The notes beneath the pieces are model-generated. The model had not been told where the DNA came from. It was given only the letters and a program-made list of their open reading frames with translations, and made no database searches. Both the position numbers and the translations under genes were made by a program. Shown in pieces: positions 7,687 to 15,491 of a stretch of 45,192 nucleotides of DNA (position 1 is the stretch's first letter; the number at the start of each line of letters is the position of its first letter). Location: contig NZ_JAODNK010000061.1 of NCBI RefSeq assembly GCF_025465275.1, positions 1-45,192 on the forward strand, in the 5' to 3' direction. This DNA is from Nocardia sp. GTDB taxonomy: Bacteria; Actinomycetota; Actinomycetes; Mycobacteriales; Mycobacteriaceae.

Positions 7687-8978
7687 GGTCCGTCCTGAGC
7701 TCGAGTTTCGTCGGTCCACTTCAGATAGAGCGCCGCGATATCGTCTGCCAGACCGCCCTGCCGCTCGGCCAATTCCTCCGCCCGTCCGATGAGCTGGTCC
7801 AGGAAATCGTCGGGCCGCTGGGCGGTGACCGCGCGTGCCAAGGCCAGCAGCCCCTCTTCGCCCAGACGCTCGTTCCCGGGACCGGTATGCCCCTCGAACA
7901 GACCGTCGGTGAACAGCACCAGACCGGCGCCCGGCGGCAGGGCTAGTTCGCTGATCGGCCAATCCGCTTGTCCTGGCATGAATCCCAGAGCCGGACCGCC
8001 CGGAACCTCGAGCCATTCGACGCCGCGATCGGTGTGCATCAGCATGCCTGGATGCCCGGCGCGCATCACCTGCACCACATGCCGGCGAGGGCGCAGGACC
8101 AGCGTGGTCACGGTGGCGAAGGTATGCCGTCCGGTGCGTTCGGCGAGCAGCATCTGCTCCAGCAACTGCAGCTGCCTGGCCCCGGTGATCTCGCTCAGAA
8201 CCAAAGTGCGCCAAGCCAATCGCAGCGCAACGCCGGTTGCGGCCTCATCGGGTCCGTGGCCGGACACATCGCCGATCAGCACGTGGACCGTACCGTCGGC
8301 GTCCTGCACCACATCGTAGAAATCACCGCCCAGCAGCGAGTGTGCCCGGCCGGGACGATAGCGCGACACCACGTCGACGACCTGGTCACTCTGCAGCAGT
8401 GGGGTCGGCAGCAGACCGCGTTCGAGCCGGGCATTCTCCTGGGCGCGCATCTGCCCGGCGCGCAGCGCGACCGCGGCCCGCTCGGCCTCCTTGCGCTGAA
8501 TCGCGTATCGCACTGCGCGACCGAACAATTCCGGCTCGACACGACCCTTGACGAGATAGTCCTGGGCACCCGCGGACATCGCGGCCAAACCCGTTCGCTC
8601 CTGGTCGAGTCCGGTCAGGACGACAACGGCCACCTCATCGGTCACCGCGCGGATCCGCTCCAGGGCCTCGAGGCCGCGCGCATCGGGAAGATGCAGGTCC
8701 AGCAGTATGCAGTCGGGTGGGTCGGCGGCGAGACTCGCGCAGGCCTCCGCCAGCGTCCGCGCCCACTTCAGATGCAGGCCGGGCGCGGCGTCCGCGACCA
8801 GTTCCTCCACCAGTAGCGCGTCGGCACGGTCGTCCTCGACCAGGAGCACGGTCGGACGCCGATCCGCTCGCTTCGCCTCCGGCGGGCGGCCGGCGGGTGC
8901 GGTCGAATTACCCACTGTGACAGCCGGGGTTGCGTGTTCGCCGATATTGCCGGGTCGGCCGTATTGCCAGCTGGACAT
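7683..8978 (-). CDS. RsbU-like response regulator: REC + PP2C (SpoIIE) phosphatase
   Basis: A 431-residue protein with a receiver domain (about 42-160; D94 in LLDLHLPD, K144 region LVKG), a helical linker and a PP2C/SpoIIE phosphatase domain (about 200-425) with metal ligands in GGDFYD (D219) and GDVSGHG (D237), FTDGLFE and a final DDIA. Proteins of this kind dephosphorylate RsbV-like STAS proteins and so turn on the sigma factor. This would be the input phosphatase of the local switches. Start ATG 8978 has AAGGAGG 9 nt upstream; a longer frame runs into the csbD-like gene. First gene of a three-gene overlapping operon. No SigF-type promoter found upstream. Confidence 0.92.
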   Translation of the reverse strand: MSSWQYGRPGNIGEHATPAVTVGNSTAPAGRPPEAKRADRRPTVLLVEDDRADALLVEELVADAAPGLHLKWARTLAEACASLAADPPDCILLDLHLPDARGLEALERIRAVTDEVAVVVLTGLDQERTGLAAMSAGAQDYLVKGRVEPELFGRAVRYAIQRKEAERAAVALRAGQMRAQENARLERGLLPTPLLQSDQVVDVVSRYRPGRAHSLLGGDFYDVVQDADGTVHVLIGDVSGHGPDEAATGVALRLAWRTLVLSEITGARQLQLLEQMLLAERTGRHTFATVTTLVLRPRRHVVQVMRAGHPGMLMHTDRGVEWLEVPGGPALGFMPGQADWPISELALPPGAGLVLFTDGLFEGHTGPGNERLGEEGLLALARAVTAQRPDDFLDQLIGRAEELAERQGGLADDIAALYLKWTDETRAQDGP

Positions 8979-9105
8979 CGATCGCGGCCTCCTTCCGGAC
9001 GCCCACCTTCTCATATCCGCGGCCGGGCGGGAACCGGACCTGTCCCGAACAGAATGCGAGGCTGGGTCATACGTGCCGCAGGGTACCCCGGACCCCGTGA
9101 CATGC

Positions 9106-9134
9106 GGCGTGCCGGGCAGTTCGCCCGGCACGCC
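9106..9134 (-). terminator. Perfect 12-bp hairpin after the csbD-like gene
   Basis: GGCGTGCCGGGC pairs perfectly with GCCCGGCACGCC around a 5-nt loop, 31 nt past the csbD-like stop codon. No U-tract, as is common for actinobacterial terminators. It separates this gene from the phosphatase operon. Confidence 0.75.
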
Positions 9135-9165
9135 GATCCACTGATTCCGCTGCAGCAGCGGGGAG

Positions 9166-9411
9166 TTACTGCCCCTGCTGGAATGCGCGCTGACGCTGCT
9201 CCTCGAGAGCGGCCACGGCACGCTCCTTCTCGGCGGCGGCTTCGTTCTGCGCCACCCCGCGCTGCGCCTCGGCCTTGTCCTGCTGGGCCTTCCCCTCGCC
9301 CCGCAGATCATCGCTTCCGAAAATAGCGCCGGCGGCTTCCTTCAGTTTGCCCTTGACGCTTTCGACGACGCCTTCGATGCCTTCGCTGGGACCGCTCTTG
9401 TGCTCGGACAC
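9166..9411 (-). CDS. CsbD-like small stress protein
   Basis: An 81-residue hydrophilic protein. Residues about 5-60 match the CsbD family: EGIEGVVESVKGKLKEAAG, then FGSDDLRGEGKAQQDKAEAQ. CsbD proteins are small and highly charged, and their genes are classic general-stress sigma targets in Bacillus; molecular role unknown. The C-terminal third is a Glu/Ala/Gln-rich helix. Start GTG 9411 is preferred over an upstream ATG because GGAGGA ends 6 nt before it. A SigF-type promoter lies 45 nt upstream. Confidence 0.85.
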   Translation of the reverse strand: MSEHKSGPSEGIEGVVESVKGKLKEAAGAIFGSDDLRGEGKAQQDKAEAQRGVAQNEAAAEKERAVAALEEQRQRAFQQGQ

Positions 9412-9455
9412 GAGTTCTCCTCCAACCTGGTGTGTCGCTATGGACATAGACCGTG

Positions 9456-9480
9456 ATACCCGGGCTGCACTGTCTCAATC
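9456..9480 (-). promoter_or_regulatory. SigF-type promoter for the csbD-like gene
   Basis: Reading the minus strand: GATT (9480-9477), 15 nt, GGGTAT (9461-9456). GATT is a common variant of the SigF -35 box. It sits 45 nt before the GTG start. Confidence 0.75.
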
Positions 9481-9576
9481 GAAAATCCGTGAATATGTCG
9501 CGAATTCCCTTGTACCAGAGGTTATTTCGCAGGAATGCGACCAATATGCTGGAAGTCGGCGGGAACACTCATCGGA

Positions 9577-10380
9577 TCACTCCCGGTGCTCTGCGGCCCG
9601 ATCGCGAATCGCGGTGGCGAGCTGCGCACCTCGATCCTGTGTGGTCGAAACCAGTTGCGAGCCATGGTCACGGACGAGCTCGGCCAACTCGGCGGCCCGT
9701 TGCTTCGCGACCTCGCCCAGCTCTCCCCCGCGCTCCTTGACCACGTCGGCGACGTCCGCACCGCGCTCCTTGACGACCTCGCCGAGCTCCGCGCCACGCA
9801 CCTTTACCACGCCACCGAGCTCCGCGCCGCGCTCCTTGACCACGTCGGCGACGTCCGCGCCGTGGTCCTTGGCGAATTCCGTCAGTTGCGCGCCATGCAG
9901 CCGGGAGGCTGCCACCAACCCGGTGCTCTGCGCCGCGATGCCTTCCGCCAGCGTGTGCAACGGCCGCCGCGAGTGACCGCCGGTGTCGCCCGCGGCGATC
10001 ATCAGACCGCCGAGCAGGCTCACATCCTTGAGGAAGGCCGTGCGTTTGGCCGCACGCCGATCGGGGTCGTCCTCGACCCAGAAGTCCTGCTCGGTGACGG
10101 TGGCCGGGATGACCGTCGCCGCCAGCAGTGCCGCGGCGAGGCGGGGGAACCGCCCGGTGGCGAGCATCAGCGCGCTGCCGACCTGAACTGCGGCATTGAC
10201 CTGCACCAGACGCTCGGGATTCGACAGTTTCGCCGCGTACTGGTCGGGCAGCACGCGCTGCACCTGCTGTACGCGGGCGGCGGCGGCCTTGCTCCGAACC
10301 TGCGGATGTGTGAGGGCATCGACCCCCTCGACAAGGAATGCGGTCGCCAGCAAGGGCCGGGCGAGTCTTCTCATCAACAT
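9577..10380 (-). CDS. DoxX-family membrane protein with C-terminal 11-residue repeats
   Basis: A 267-residue protein. Residues 1-135 are a DoxX domain: about four hydrophobic segments, with QDFWVEDDP and KRTAFLKDVSLLGGLMIAA as family hallmarks. Residues 164-262 are nine consecutive 11-residue units of the type A[D/E][V/L]xxVVKERG. Hendecads favour long right-handed coiled coils or amphipathic helices lying on membranes; such a tail is not part of ordinary DoxX proteins. Start ATG 10380 has GGAAGGAAG 8 nt upstream. Its own SigF-type promoter lies 80 nt upstream. DoxX function is poorly known (membrane redox links have been suggested). Confidence 0.85.
   Translation of the reverse strand: MLMRRLARPLLATAFLVEGVDALTHPQVRSKAAAARVQQVQRVLPDQYAAKLSNPERLVQVNAAVQVGSALMLATGRFPRLAAALLAATVIPATVTEQDFWVEDDPDRRAAKRTAFLKDVSLLGGLMIAAGDTGGHSRRPLHTLAEGIAAQSTGLVAASRLHGAQLTEFAKDHGADVADVVKERGAELGGVVKVRGAELGEVVKERGADVADVVKERGGELGEVAKQRAAELAELVRDHGSQLVSTTQDRGAQLATAIRDRAAEHRE
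9595..9891 (-). repeat. Nine tandem 33-nt units encoding an 11-residue repeat
   Basis: Nine in-frame 33-nt units with protein consensus A(D/E)(L/V)xxVVK(E/D)(R/H)G. Units 2 and 5 encode identical peptides (ADVADVVKERG) and are nearly identical in DNA, showing recent or concerted duplication. Copy number could vary by slippage or recombination without breaking the frame. Confidence 0.9.
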
Positions 10381-10459
10381 TACGGATACTTCCTTCCGCT
10401 CTGGTGTATCGCGACGACCGGTGATCAGACCTTCCGAACGAGGCGCTGCAGTCAACGCA

Positions 10460-10484
10460 ATAGCCGCAATTCCAGTGTTCAAAC
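10460..10484 (-). promoter_or_regulatory. SigF-type promoter (GGCTAT variant) for the DoxX-repeat gene
   Basis: Minus strand: GTTT (10484-10481), 15 nt, GGCTAT (10465-10460). One mismatch in the -10; the same GGCTAT variant occurs at 24447-24471. Confidence 0.6.
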
Positions 10485-10677
10485 ACGCTTGTTTCGCCGC
10501 CTCCTGGACACCTCGGCCCACAACACCGCGCGGAGGGGGTAATCTGCGAACTGGTTGAGACGACAGCCGAAACAGGCCCTTCGGAGGTTTTGCCATGTCT
10601 CCGGCCGTTCTGCTGCCCGGTCGTGCCGACCGCCGATTCCTCAGCATCCGCAATGCATTGATCCTGACCCGGGCGGT

Positions 10678-10702
10678 GTTTCCCCCCGACCGCACCGGGT
10701 AC
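10678..10702 (+). promoter_or_regulatory. SigF-type promoter for the usfX-like/sigF-like operon
   Basis: GTTT at 10678-10681, 15 nt, GGGTAC at 10697-10702. It indicates that the anti-sigma gene starts after about 10709. Together with the divergent promoter at 10460-10484 it accounts for the 391-nt gap 10381-10771. An ATG at 10595 with a good GGAGG lies upstream of it and could start a longer protein from another promoter. Confidence 0.8.
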
Positions 10703-10771
10703 GTCCACCGGCAGGAGGAAGACGACATCGAGCGAGAACGACTGCCTACCAGTACCCAGGGGCGATTCATA

Positions 10772-11299
10772 GTGACCGAGCTACCACCAGCACAGCACAC
10801 CGGGAACGGGAAGATTTCGGCCCGTTCGGCTACGGCCGGGCTGCGGCTCGTCCATTCGGACAACCAGCGCAGCAGTCCCGTACTGCCGGAATTCACGTCC
10901 CCGGCCACCTCGATCGGAATTCGGGTGCCGGCCGGACTGACACAGCTGACCATGCTGCGGGCGCTCGCCGAAACCGTCTGCCTCATCGCGGATTTCACCA
11001 TCGATGCGGCTACCGATATCCGGGTCGCACTCGATGAAGTCGCCACCACGCTGATGCTGGCCGCGGTGCCGCGGGCTGAGATCGAGTGCGAGTTCACCTA
11101 CGACGAACGTGCCATGACAGTGCGCGTCGCCTCGGTCTCACACACTGCCACCCCCTTCGACGAACGCGAATTCGGCTGGAACATGCTGCACGCGCTGACC
11201 GATTCGATCCGGACCATCCCCCAGCCCTTCGACACCGGCGCCTCCGGTTTCCCGATAGAGGTGACCTTTCACCGCAGCCAGGACGGCCTCCATGGATGA
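10772..11299 (+). CDS. UsfX/RsbW-like anti-sigma factor, copy 2
   Basis: A 175-residue UsfX-type anti-sigma protein with a longer N terminus than its paralogues. Core: LTMLRALAETVCLIADF, the N-box helix RVALDEVATTLMLAA (Thr where the Asn should be) and EFGWNMLHALTDS as the degenerate G2 region. The stop overlaps the start of the sigma gene by 8 nt, the classic usfX-sigF arrangement, so this pair is the most likely cognate set. Start choice: GTG 10772 is placed downstream of the SigF-type promoter, with only a weak AGGGG site; ATG 10595 (GGAGG 7 nt upstream) would give a 234-residue protein and cannot be excluded. Confidence 0.82.
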   Translation: MTELPPAQHTGNGKISARSATAGLRLVHSDNQRSSPVLPEFTSPATSIGIRVPAGLTQLTMLRALAETVCLIADFTIDAATDIRVALDEVATTLMLAAVPRAEIECEFTYDERAMTVRVASVSHTATPFDEREFGWNMLHALTDSIRTIPQPFDTGASGFPIEVTFHRSQDGLHG

Positions 11300-12062
11300 C
11301 AATGGCTACGACAATATCGAGCCGGCTCTGGAAGAGCTGACGCGCGCGATCGAAGATCTCGACCCGCAGCGAGACATGCTGCGCAACAGGGTGATCGAGC
11401 GCTGCCTGCCGCTGGCTGATCATATCGCCCGCCGATTCTCCGGGCGCGGCGAATCGTTCGAGGACCTGCAGCAGACCGCGCGCATCGGGCTGCTGCACGC
11501 CATCGACCGCTTCGACGTCTCCTACGGTGCGCCGTTCCTGTCCTTCGCCATCCCGACGATCATGGGCGAGGTGCGCCGGCACTTCCGCGATTACACCTGG
11601 GCGGTGCGAGTTCCACGGCGCACCAAGGAAATCCAGCTGCGCATCGGCGGCACCATCGAAATCCTGGCCCAGCGTTTGGGCCGCCTGCCCAAGGCCCGGG
11701 AAATCGCGGACGAGCTGGGCGTCGACCTGCTGGAGATCACCCAGGCCCTCATCGCGGCCAATGCCTACCAGGCGTCCTCACTCGACGCGGTCATCGCCGA
11801 CGACGGCGACAGCTCGCCGCTGCCCTTACGCGAGACACTCGGTACGCCCGAGCCGGACTACGAGTTGATCGAGCAAGCGATGACTCTCCGTCCGCAACTC
11901 GACCAACTGCCCGAACGCGAACGGCGCGTGCTCATCATGCGTTTCTTCGAATGCCGGACCCAGAAGCAGATCGCGGACCAGCTCGGCGTCTCCCAGATGC
12001 AGGTCTCCCGAATCCTGTCCAAGACTCTGGCACAACTACGCGAGGGCGCTCTAGAGGACTGA
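11292..12062 (+). CDS. SigF/SigB-family RNA polymerase sigma factor, copy 2
   Basis: A 256-residue SigF-type factor. Region 2: EDLQQTARIGLLHAIDRFD and FLSFAIPTIMGEVRRHFRD, RVPRR; region 4 helix-turn-helix: QKQIADQLGVSQMQVSR. It differs from the other two copies in region 3 (RTKEIQLRIGGTIE instead of RAKELQQQLGPVTE), so its promoter or anti-sigma preference may differ. It is co-transcribed with the overlapping UsfX-like gene from a SigF-type promoter, the organisation of mycobacterial usfX-sigF, and is the best SigF orthologue candidate by context. Its last 12 nt overlap the convergent PAP2 gene. Confidence 0.92.
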   Translation: MDDNGYDNIEPALEELTRAIEDLDPQRDMLRNRVIERCLPLADHIARRFSGRGESFEDLQQTARIGLLHAIDRFDVSYGAPFLSFAIPTIMGEVRRHFRDYTWAVRVPRRTKEIQLRIGGTIEILAQRLGRLPKAREIADELGVDLLEITQALIAANAYQASSLDAVIADDGDSSPLPLRETLGTPEPDYELIEQAMTLRPQLDQLPERERRVLIMRFFECRTQKQIADQLGVSQMQVSRILSKTLAQLREGALED

Positions 12063-13655
12063 TCCGGCAGAGCTCCGGTAGGCCACCACCCGGCCCGCCA
12101 CCGAGAAGCGCAATTCTGTTGCCTCACCGAGGACTTCGCCGTCGGCCGCCACTGCAACCGGGTCACTCAGGTGGACGGTCAGCTCGGGAACCTGCCGCTC
12201 GCCGTACACCCTGCTGTGCGCGATGGCGGCCAGCGACAGCGCCACGACCGCACGGGTCCGGGAGAAGCGCAGATCGGCTCGAAGCCACCGCACGTCCAAA
12301 AGCCCCGTGTCCATATGGGATCGGAATGCGGGGACCGCACCGTGCGGGAGGTACGGGCCGTTGCCCACGAACAGGAACCACACCTCATGCCAGCGATCGC
12401 CCAGCCGCACCCGGATCGGCTGGGCACGGCGCAGCATCACTATGAGCGCGGCCGCGAAGGCCGGCCATTTGCCCCACCGGCCTTGCCACTTCTCCCGCAG
12501 CCGCACCAGATCCGGATAGCCACCGATGCTGGCGGTATTGATGAAACAGGTGGTGCGCGAACCGTTCTCGGTCTTCATCTCCAGGCCACCGACGGAAACC
12601 TCCACCGCCGCACCCGAATTCACTGCCTCGACGGCCCCACCCAGGTCATTGACACCGAGATCACGAGCGAAATGGTTCAGGGTGCCGCCGGGGACAACAA
12701 CCAGCGGAAGCCCGTGCCGCAGCGCAACACCGGCGGCCGCGGTGACCGTCCCGTCCCCACCCACAGCTCCCACCGCCAGCACCTGTTCGGTACCCGTGAC
12801 GAACAACCCTTCGGCTCCCGCGGCACGCCTCTGCACGGCGCCCGCCACGAGCGCTTCCTCCAATTGCTCGGCAGCATCGCGCCCACGCTCGGCACGCAGC
12901 ACGGTGGCAGCGGGCAGCGCGGACACCACGTCGCCGGTGGGATCGTAGTTGGCAGCACCCGACCCCGAATTCACCAGAATCACCAGTCCCGCACCGTCCT
13001 TCAGTGCGGGTGCATCGAGTACCCCGCGCGCGGCGGCTTCGTCGATGGGCCGCACCGGCCACCATCGGCGAGTCGCCCATGCCACAGCGGAACCCACTGC
13101 GGCGCCGGCCACCACATCCGATGCCCAGTGCACCCCGGTGTGCACTCGCGAGTAGGCGACCGTCGCGGCCAGCGGGGCGACAACCAGCGCGGCGCGCGGA
13201 CTCTCCATGGCGACAGCCGTTGCGAAGGCCACCGCGGTGGCGCTGTGGCCGGAGGGAAAAGAGGAGGACGACGGAGCATTGATCAAGCGCCGGAACGGCG
13301 GCAGCAGATCTGCCGCCGGACGCCGGCGAGCGAACAATGTCTTCAGCACCAGATTGGCTGTCAGACTCGCCCCGGCGACCGAAACCACACCACGGAGGGC
13401 AGCCCGCCGCGTAGCGCCCTGCTGGGCGGCCAGTACCACTGCGACCCCCGCCCACAGCAGACCGTGATCCGCACTGCTGGTCAGCCGGAGCATCCCATTA
13501 TCGACGGGCGATGCCGGAATCCGGGCTACAGCGCCACTGATCGCCCTATCGACAGTGCCGACCCGATAGAACTTGCGGCTCAACCATCCAGTCACCCAAT
13601 TGAAACTACCGCCCCGGCGCACAAACAAACGGTCCGGGCAATAAGGGAAACGCAC
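12051..13655 (-). CDS. Bifunctional PAP2 phosphatase / diacylglycerol kinase-like lipid enzyme
   Basis: A 534-residue fusion. The N-terminal half is a PAP2 phosphatase with KTLFARRRP, FPSGHSATA and SRVHTGVHWASD (the three phosphatase motifs) plus several hydrophobic helices; the C-terminal half (about 235-534) is a DAGK/YegS-like catalytic domain with NSGSG, GGDGT and PGGTLNHFA. Known fusions of this kind are thought to act on phosphatidate, diacylglycerol or undecaprenyl lipids. GTG 13655 immediately follows the TGA of the anti-sigma gene upstream, implying coupling; a GTG a few codons in is possible. It belongs to the BrkB-UsfX-PAP2 operon behind a SigF-type promoter. The 3' end overlaps the sigma gene by 12 nt. 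Confidence 0.9.
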   Translation of the reverse strand: MRFPYCPDRLFVRRGGSFNWVTGWLSRKFYRVGTVDRAISGAVARIPASPVDNGMLRLTSSADHGLLWAGVAVVLAAQQGATRRAALRGVVSVAGASLTANLVLKTLFARRRPAADLLPPFRRLINAPSSSSFPSGHSATAVAFATAVAMESPRAALVVAPLAATVAYSRVHTGVHWASDVVAGAAVGSAVAWATRRWWPVRPIDEAAARGVLDAPALKDGAGLVILVNSGSGAANYDPTGDVVSALPAATVLRAERGRDAAEQLEEALVAGAVQRRAAGAEGLFVTGTEQVLAVGAVGGDGTVTAAAGVALRHGLPLVVVPGGTLNHFARDLGVNDLGGAVEAVNSGAAVEVSVGGLEMKTENGSRTTCFINTASIGGYPDLVRLREKWQGRWGKWPAFAAALIVMLRRAQPIRVRLGDRWHEVWFLFVGNGPYLPHGAVPAFRSHMDTGLLDVRWLRADLRFSRTRAVVALSLAAIAHSRVYGERQVPELTVHLSDPVAVAADGEVLGEATELRFSVAGRVVAYRSSAGSVL

Positions 13656-14081
13656 TCAACTGCGAGAAGTTCTGAGCCATCGGAATTCGACGACGGTCGG
13701 ATAACCGACGGCCGGGATCGCGGCAAGCTCCTTGACCGTGCGCACCGAATCGGCCAGTGTGCGCACGATATGCCAGCTCAGGCTGCTGTCGTCCAAGGCC
13801 GTCGCCGTGGACGCGACTGCGGCGACCCGCACGGTCACACCGTCGGAGTCGTAGGTCAGATCGCAGTCGAGCGCCGTGCCGGGGATGGCATCACGGACCA
13901 ACAGCGTTGCCACCTCGTCGAGGACGAGCCGAATGTCGTTCACCTCACCGATATCGAAGTCGGCCAGCAGGGTCACCGTTTCGGCGAGTGCGCGCAGCAG
14001 GGTCAGCTGCTGCGGCGCCGCCGGCACCTGCAGACCCACTGTCGTCGGGATCGAATGGTCATGTGGGAAGCCATCATTCAT
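13656..14081 (-). CDS. UsfX/RsbW-like anti-sigma factor, copy 3
   Basis: A 141-residue UsfX-type protein, closest to the copy at 4148 (shared IGEVNDIRL, DEVAT, LSWHIVRTL, VGYPTVVEFRWL). N-box Asn is replaced by Leu, as part of a family-wide degeneration. GGAGG lies 5 nt before ATG 14081. It is sandwiched between BrkB and PAP2/DAGK genes in one operon, an unusual position for an anti-sigma gene; this may be what remains of a duplicated block whose sigma gene now lies at 17402. Its partner is unknown. Confidence 0.87.
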   Translation of the reverse strand: MNDGFPHDHSIPTTVGLQVPAAPQQLTLLRALAETVTLLADFDIGEVNDIRLVLDEVATLLVRDAIPGTALDCDLTYDSDGVTVRVAAVASTATALDDSSLSWHIVRTLADSVRTVKELAAIPAVGYPTVVEFRWLRTSRS

Positions 14082-14108
14082 GCCGTCCTCCGTTCTCGCA
14101 TACTTGGC

Positions 14109-15053
14109 TCATTCCGGTGGGTCGCGCGGTGGCAGAATCGGTTCCTGATCGGGCGAACCGCCCTGTTCCAGGCGCCGGCCACGGGCCAGCTCCGCATCGA
14201 ACTGCGCGCCGAGCAGTACCGCGACATTGGTGAGCCACAGCCAGATCAGGAACACCATCGCACCGGCGAGCGACCCGTAGACCTTGTTGTAATTGCCGAA
14301 ATTCGTGACGTAGCCGGCGAATCCAGCCGAAGCGGCGATCCAGAGCAGCACCGCGAGCACGCTGCCGGGCGTCAGCCAGCGCCAGCCCAGCTGGCGGGCA
14401 TTGGGCGCCAGCCAGTACAGCATCGCCAGCACCACACTGACCAGCACCGTCAGCACCGGCCATTTCGCGATATTCCAGACCGTCACGCCCGCCGAGCCGA
14501 CCCCGAGCCAGTGCCCGATCCGGTCGGCGACGGTGCCGCTGGCCACAACACCTATGCCGCACAAGGACACCAGCAGCATCATCGCCGTGGTCAGTCCCAG
14601 CCGAAGCGGGAGAGTTTTCCATATCGGGCGACCCTCCGCGGTCCCGTAGATCGAATTGACCGCACGGATGAAGGCTCCGATGTAGGTGGAGGCCGTCCAG
14701 AAGGCCGTGACCAGACCTGCGATGGCCAAGGGACCGGCCAGCGATCGCGCACCGTCGAGTTCCTTGATCGCGCCCACCAGCAGCGCCGTTCCGCTGCCCG
14801 GGCCGATATCGCGAATGGTGTCGACCAACGATCCGGTGGCCCCGGGCCCGAGCAACCCGAGCACCGAGGTGATGACGAGCAGGCCGGGGAAGATCGACAA
14901 GACACTGTAATAGGTAAGCGCCGCAGCCCAATCCGTCAGTTCGTCGTCCCACAGCCGCCGCCCCGTGCGCAGCAGCACCCACCGCCACGACTGCCTGCCC
15001 ATATCCGTCGGCGCTACCGGCGGATCCTCGGCAGCCGATAACGCTTCGGACAT
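14109..15053 (-). CDS. YihY/BrkB-family membrane protein
   Basis: A 314-residue protein with six predicted membrane segments. It carries the family start DWAAALTYYSVLSIFPGLL, the FWTASTYIGAFIRAVNSIYG segment and YVTNFGNYNKVYGSLAGAMVFLIWLWLT-type end (shown here in parts). YihY/BrkB proteins are widespread inner-membrane proteins of uncertain function, often misnamed ribonuclease BN. GGAGG lies 6 nt before ATG 15053. First gene of the operon with the UsfX-like and PAP2/DAGK genes, behind a perfect SigF-type promoter. Confidence 0.92.
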   Translation of the reverse strand: MSEALSAAEDPPVAPTDMGRQSWRWVLLRTGRRLWDDELTDWAAALTYYSVLSIFPGLLVITSVLGLLGPGATGSLVDTIRDIGPGSGTALLVGAIKELDGARSLAGPLAIAGLVTAFWTASTYIGAFIRAVNSIYGTAEGRPIWKTLPLRLGLTTAMMLLVSLCGIGVVASGTVADRIGHWLGVGSAGVTVWNIAKWPVLTVLVSVVLAMLYWLAPNARQLGWRWLTPGSVLAVLLWIAASAGFAGYVTNFGNYNKVYGSLAGAMVFLIWLWLTNVAVLLGAQFDAELARGRRLEQGGSPDQEPILPPRDPPE

Positions 15054-15077
15054 ATACGACCTCCAGACGAGGTCCGA

Positions 15078-15102
15078 CTACCCCGCCCGAGTGGCCGCAA
15101 AC
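15078..15102 (-). promoter_or_regulatory. SigF-type promoter for the brkB operon
   Basis: Minus strand: GTTT (15102-15099), 15 nt, GGGTAG (15083-15078). Leader of about 20 nt to ATG 15053, with room for its GGAGG. Confidence 0.82.
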
Positions 15103-15491
15103 GCCGCGCACTCCGGGAAGGTCAGCGTTTGTCCAGGGAGGGCCGCAGCGTTTCGCGCACGATCAACAGTATGTGGTTGCGCGACAACATCACTGTGCCC
15201 GTGCTCCGCGGATCGGACTGCCGCCGCATCCTCGTGCGGCTCCGCTGCGCCGGATGGTCGCCTCGAATGTGCGGAAATGACTCAACCCACTCTCTCCGAT
15301 TCGCTCGCCGCCCTGCCGAGCTCCGGCTGAGCGCGGATACCCCGGGACTCGCGCCGCAAACAACCTCCGGCACATCGCTGTGCGCTCGGAATTCGCCGAT
15401 CCGTATCGCGCGTATCGGTCCGCCGATGTGGCGGCGCGTACCATATGCGGCAGCTTCCTATGCTGGTGTCCGGCAGAAAGAGTGACAGACG
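15103..15491. other. 389-nt stretch without a supported gene
   Basis: Beyond the promoter of the brkB operon I see only very short open frames (for example a 17-codon ATG frame near 15277 and a short minus-strand frame ending at 15122) with no ribosome site or recognisable product. No SigF-type promoter for the STAS gene at 15492 was found. Confidence 0.4.

Noticed and set aside
7687..8214. N-terminal extension of the CHASE3 kinase
   Set aside because: It lies wholly inside the REC-PP2C gene in another frame and reads as Arg/Ala-rich shadow sequence; ATGA overlap marks the true start.
9081..9090. GGGTACC as a SigF-type promoter for the phosphatase operon
   Set aside because: No matching -35 at 15 nt on either strand.
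12171..15041. 956-codon plus-strand open frame
   Set aside because: Antisense shadow of the PAP2/DAGK, UsfX-like and BrkB genes; His/Arg/Gln-rich composition with no domain.
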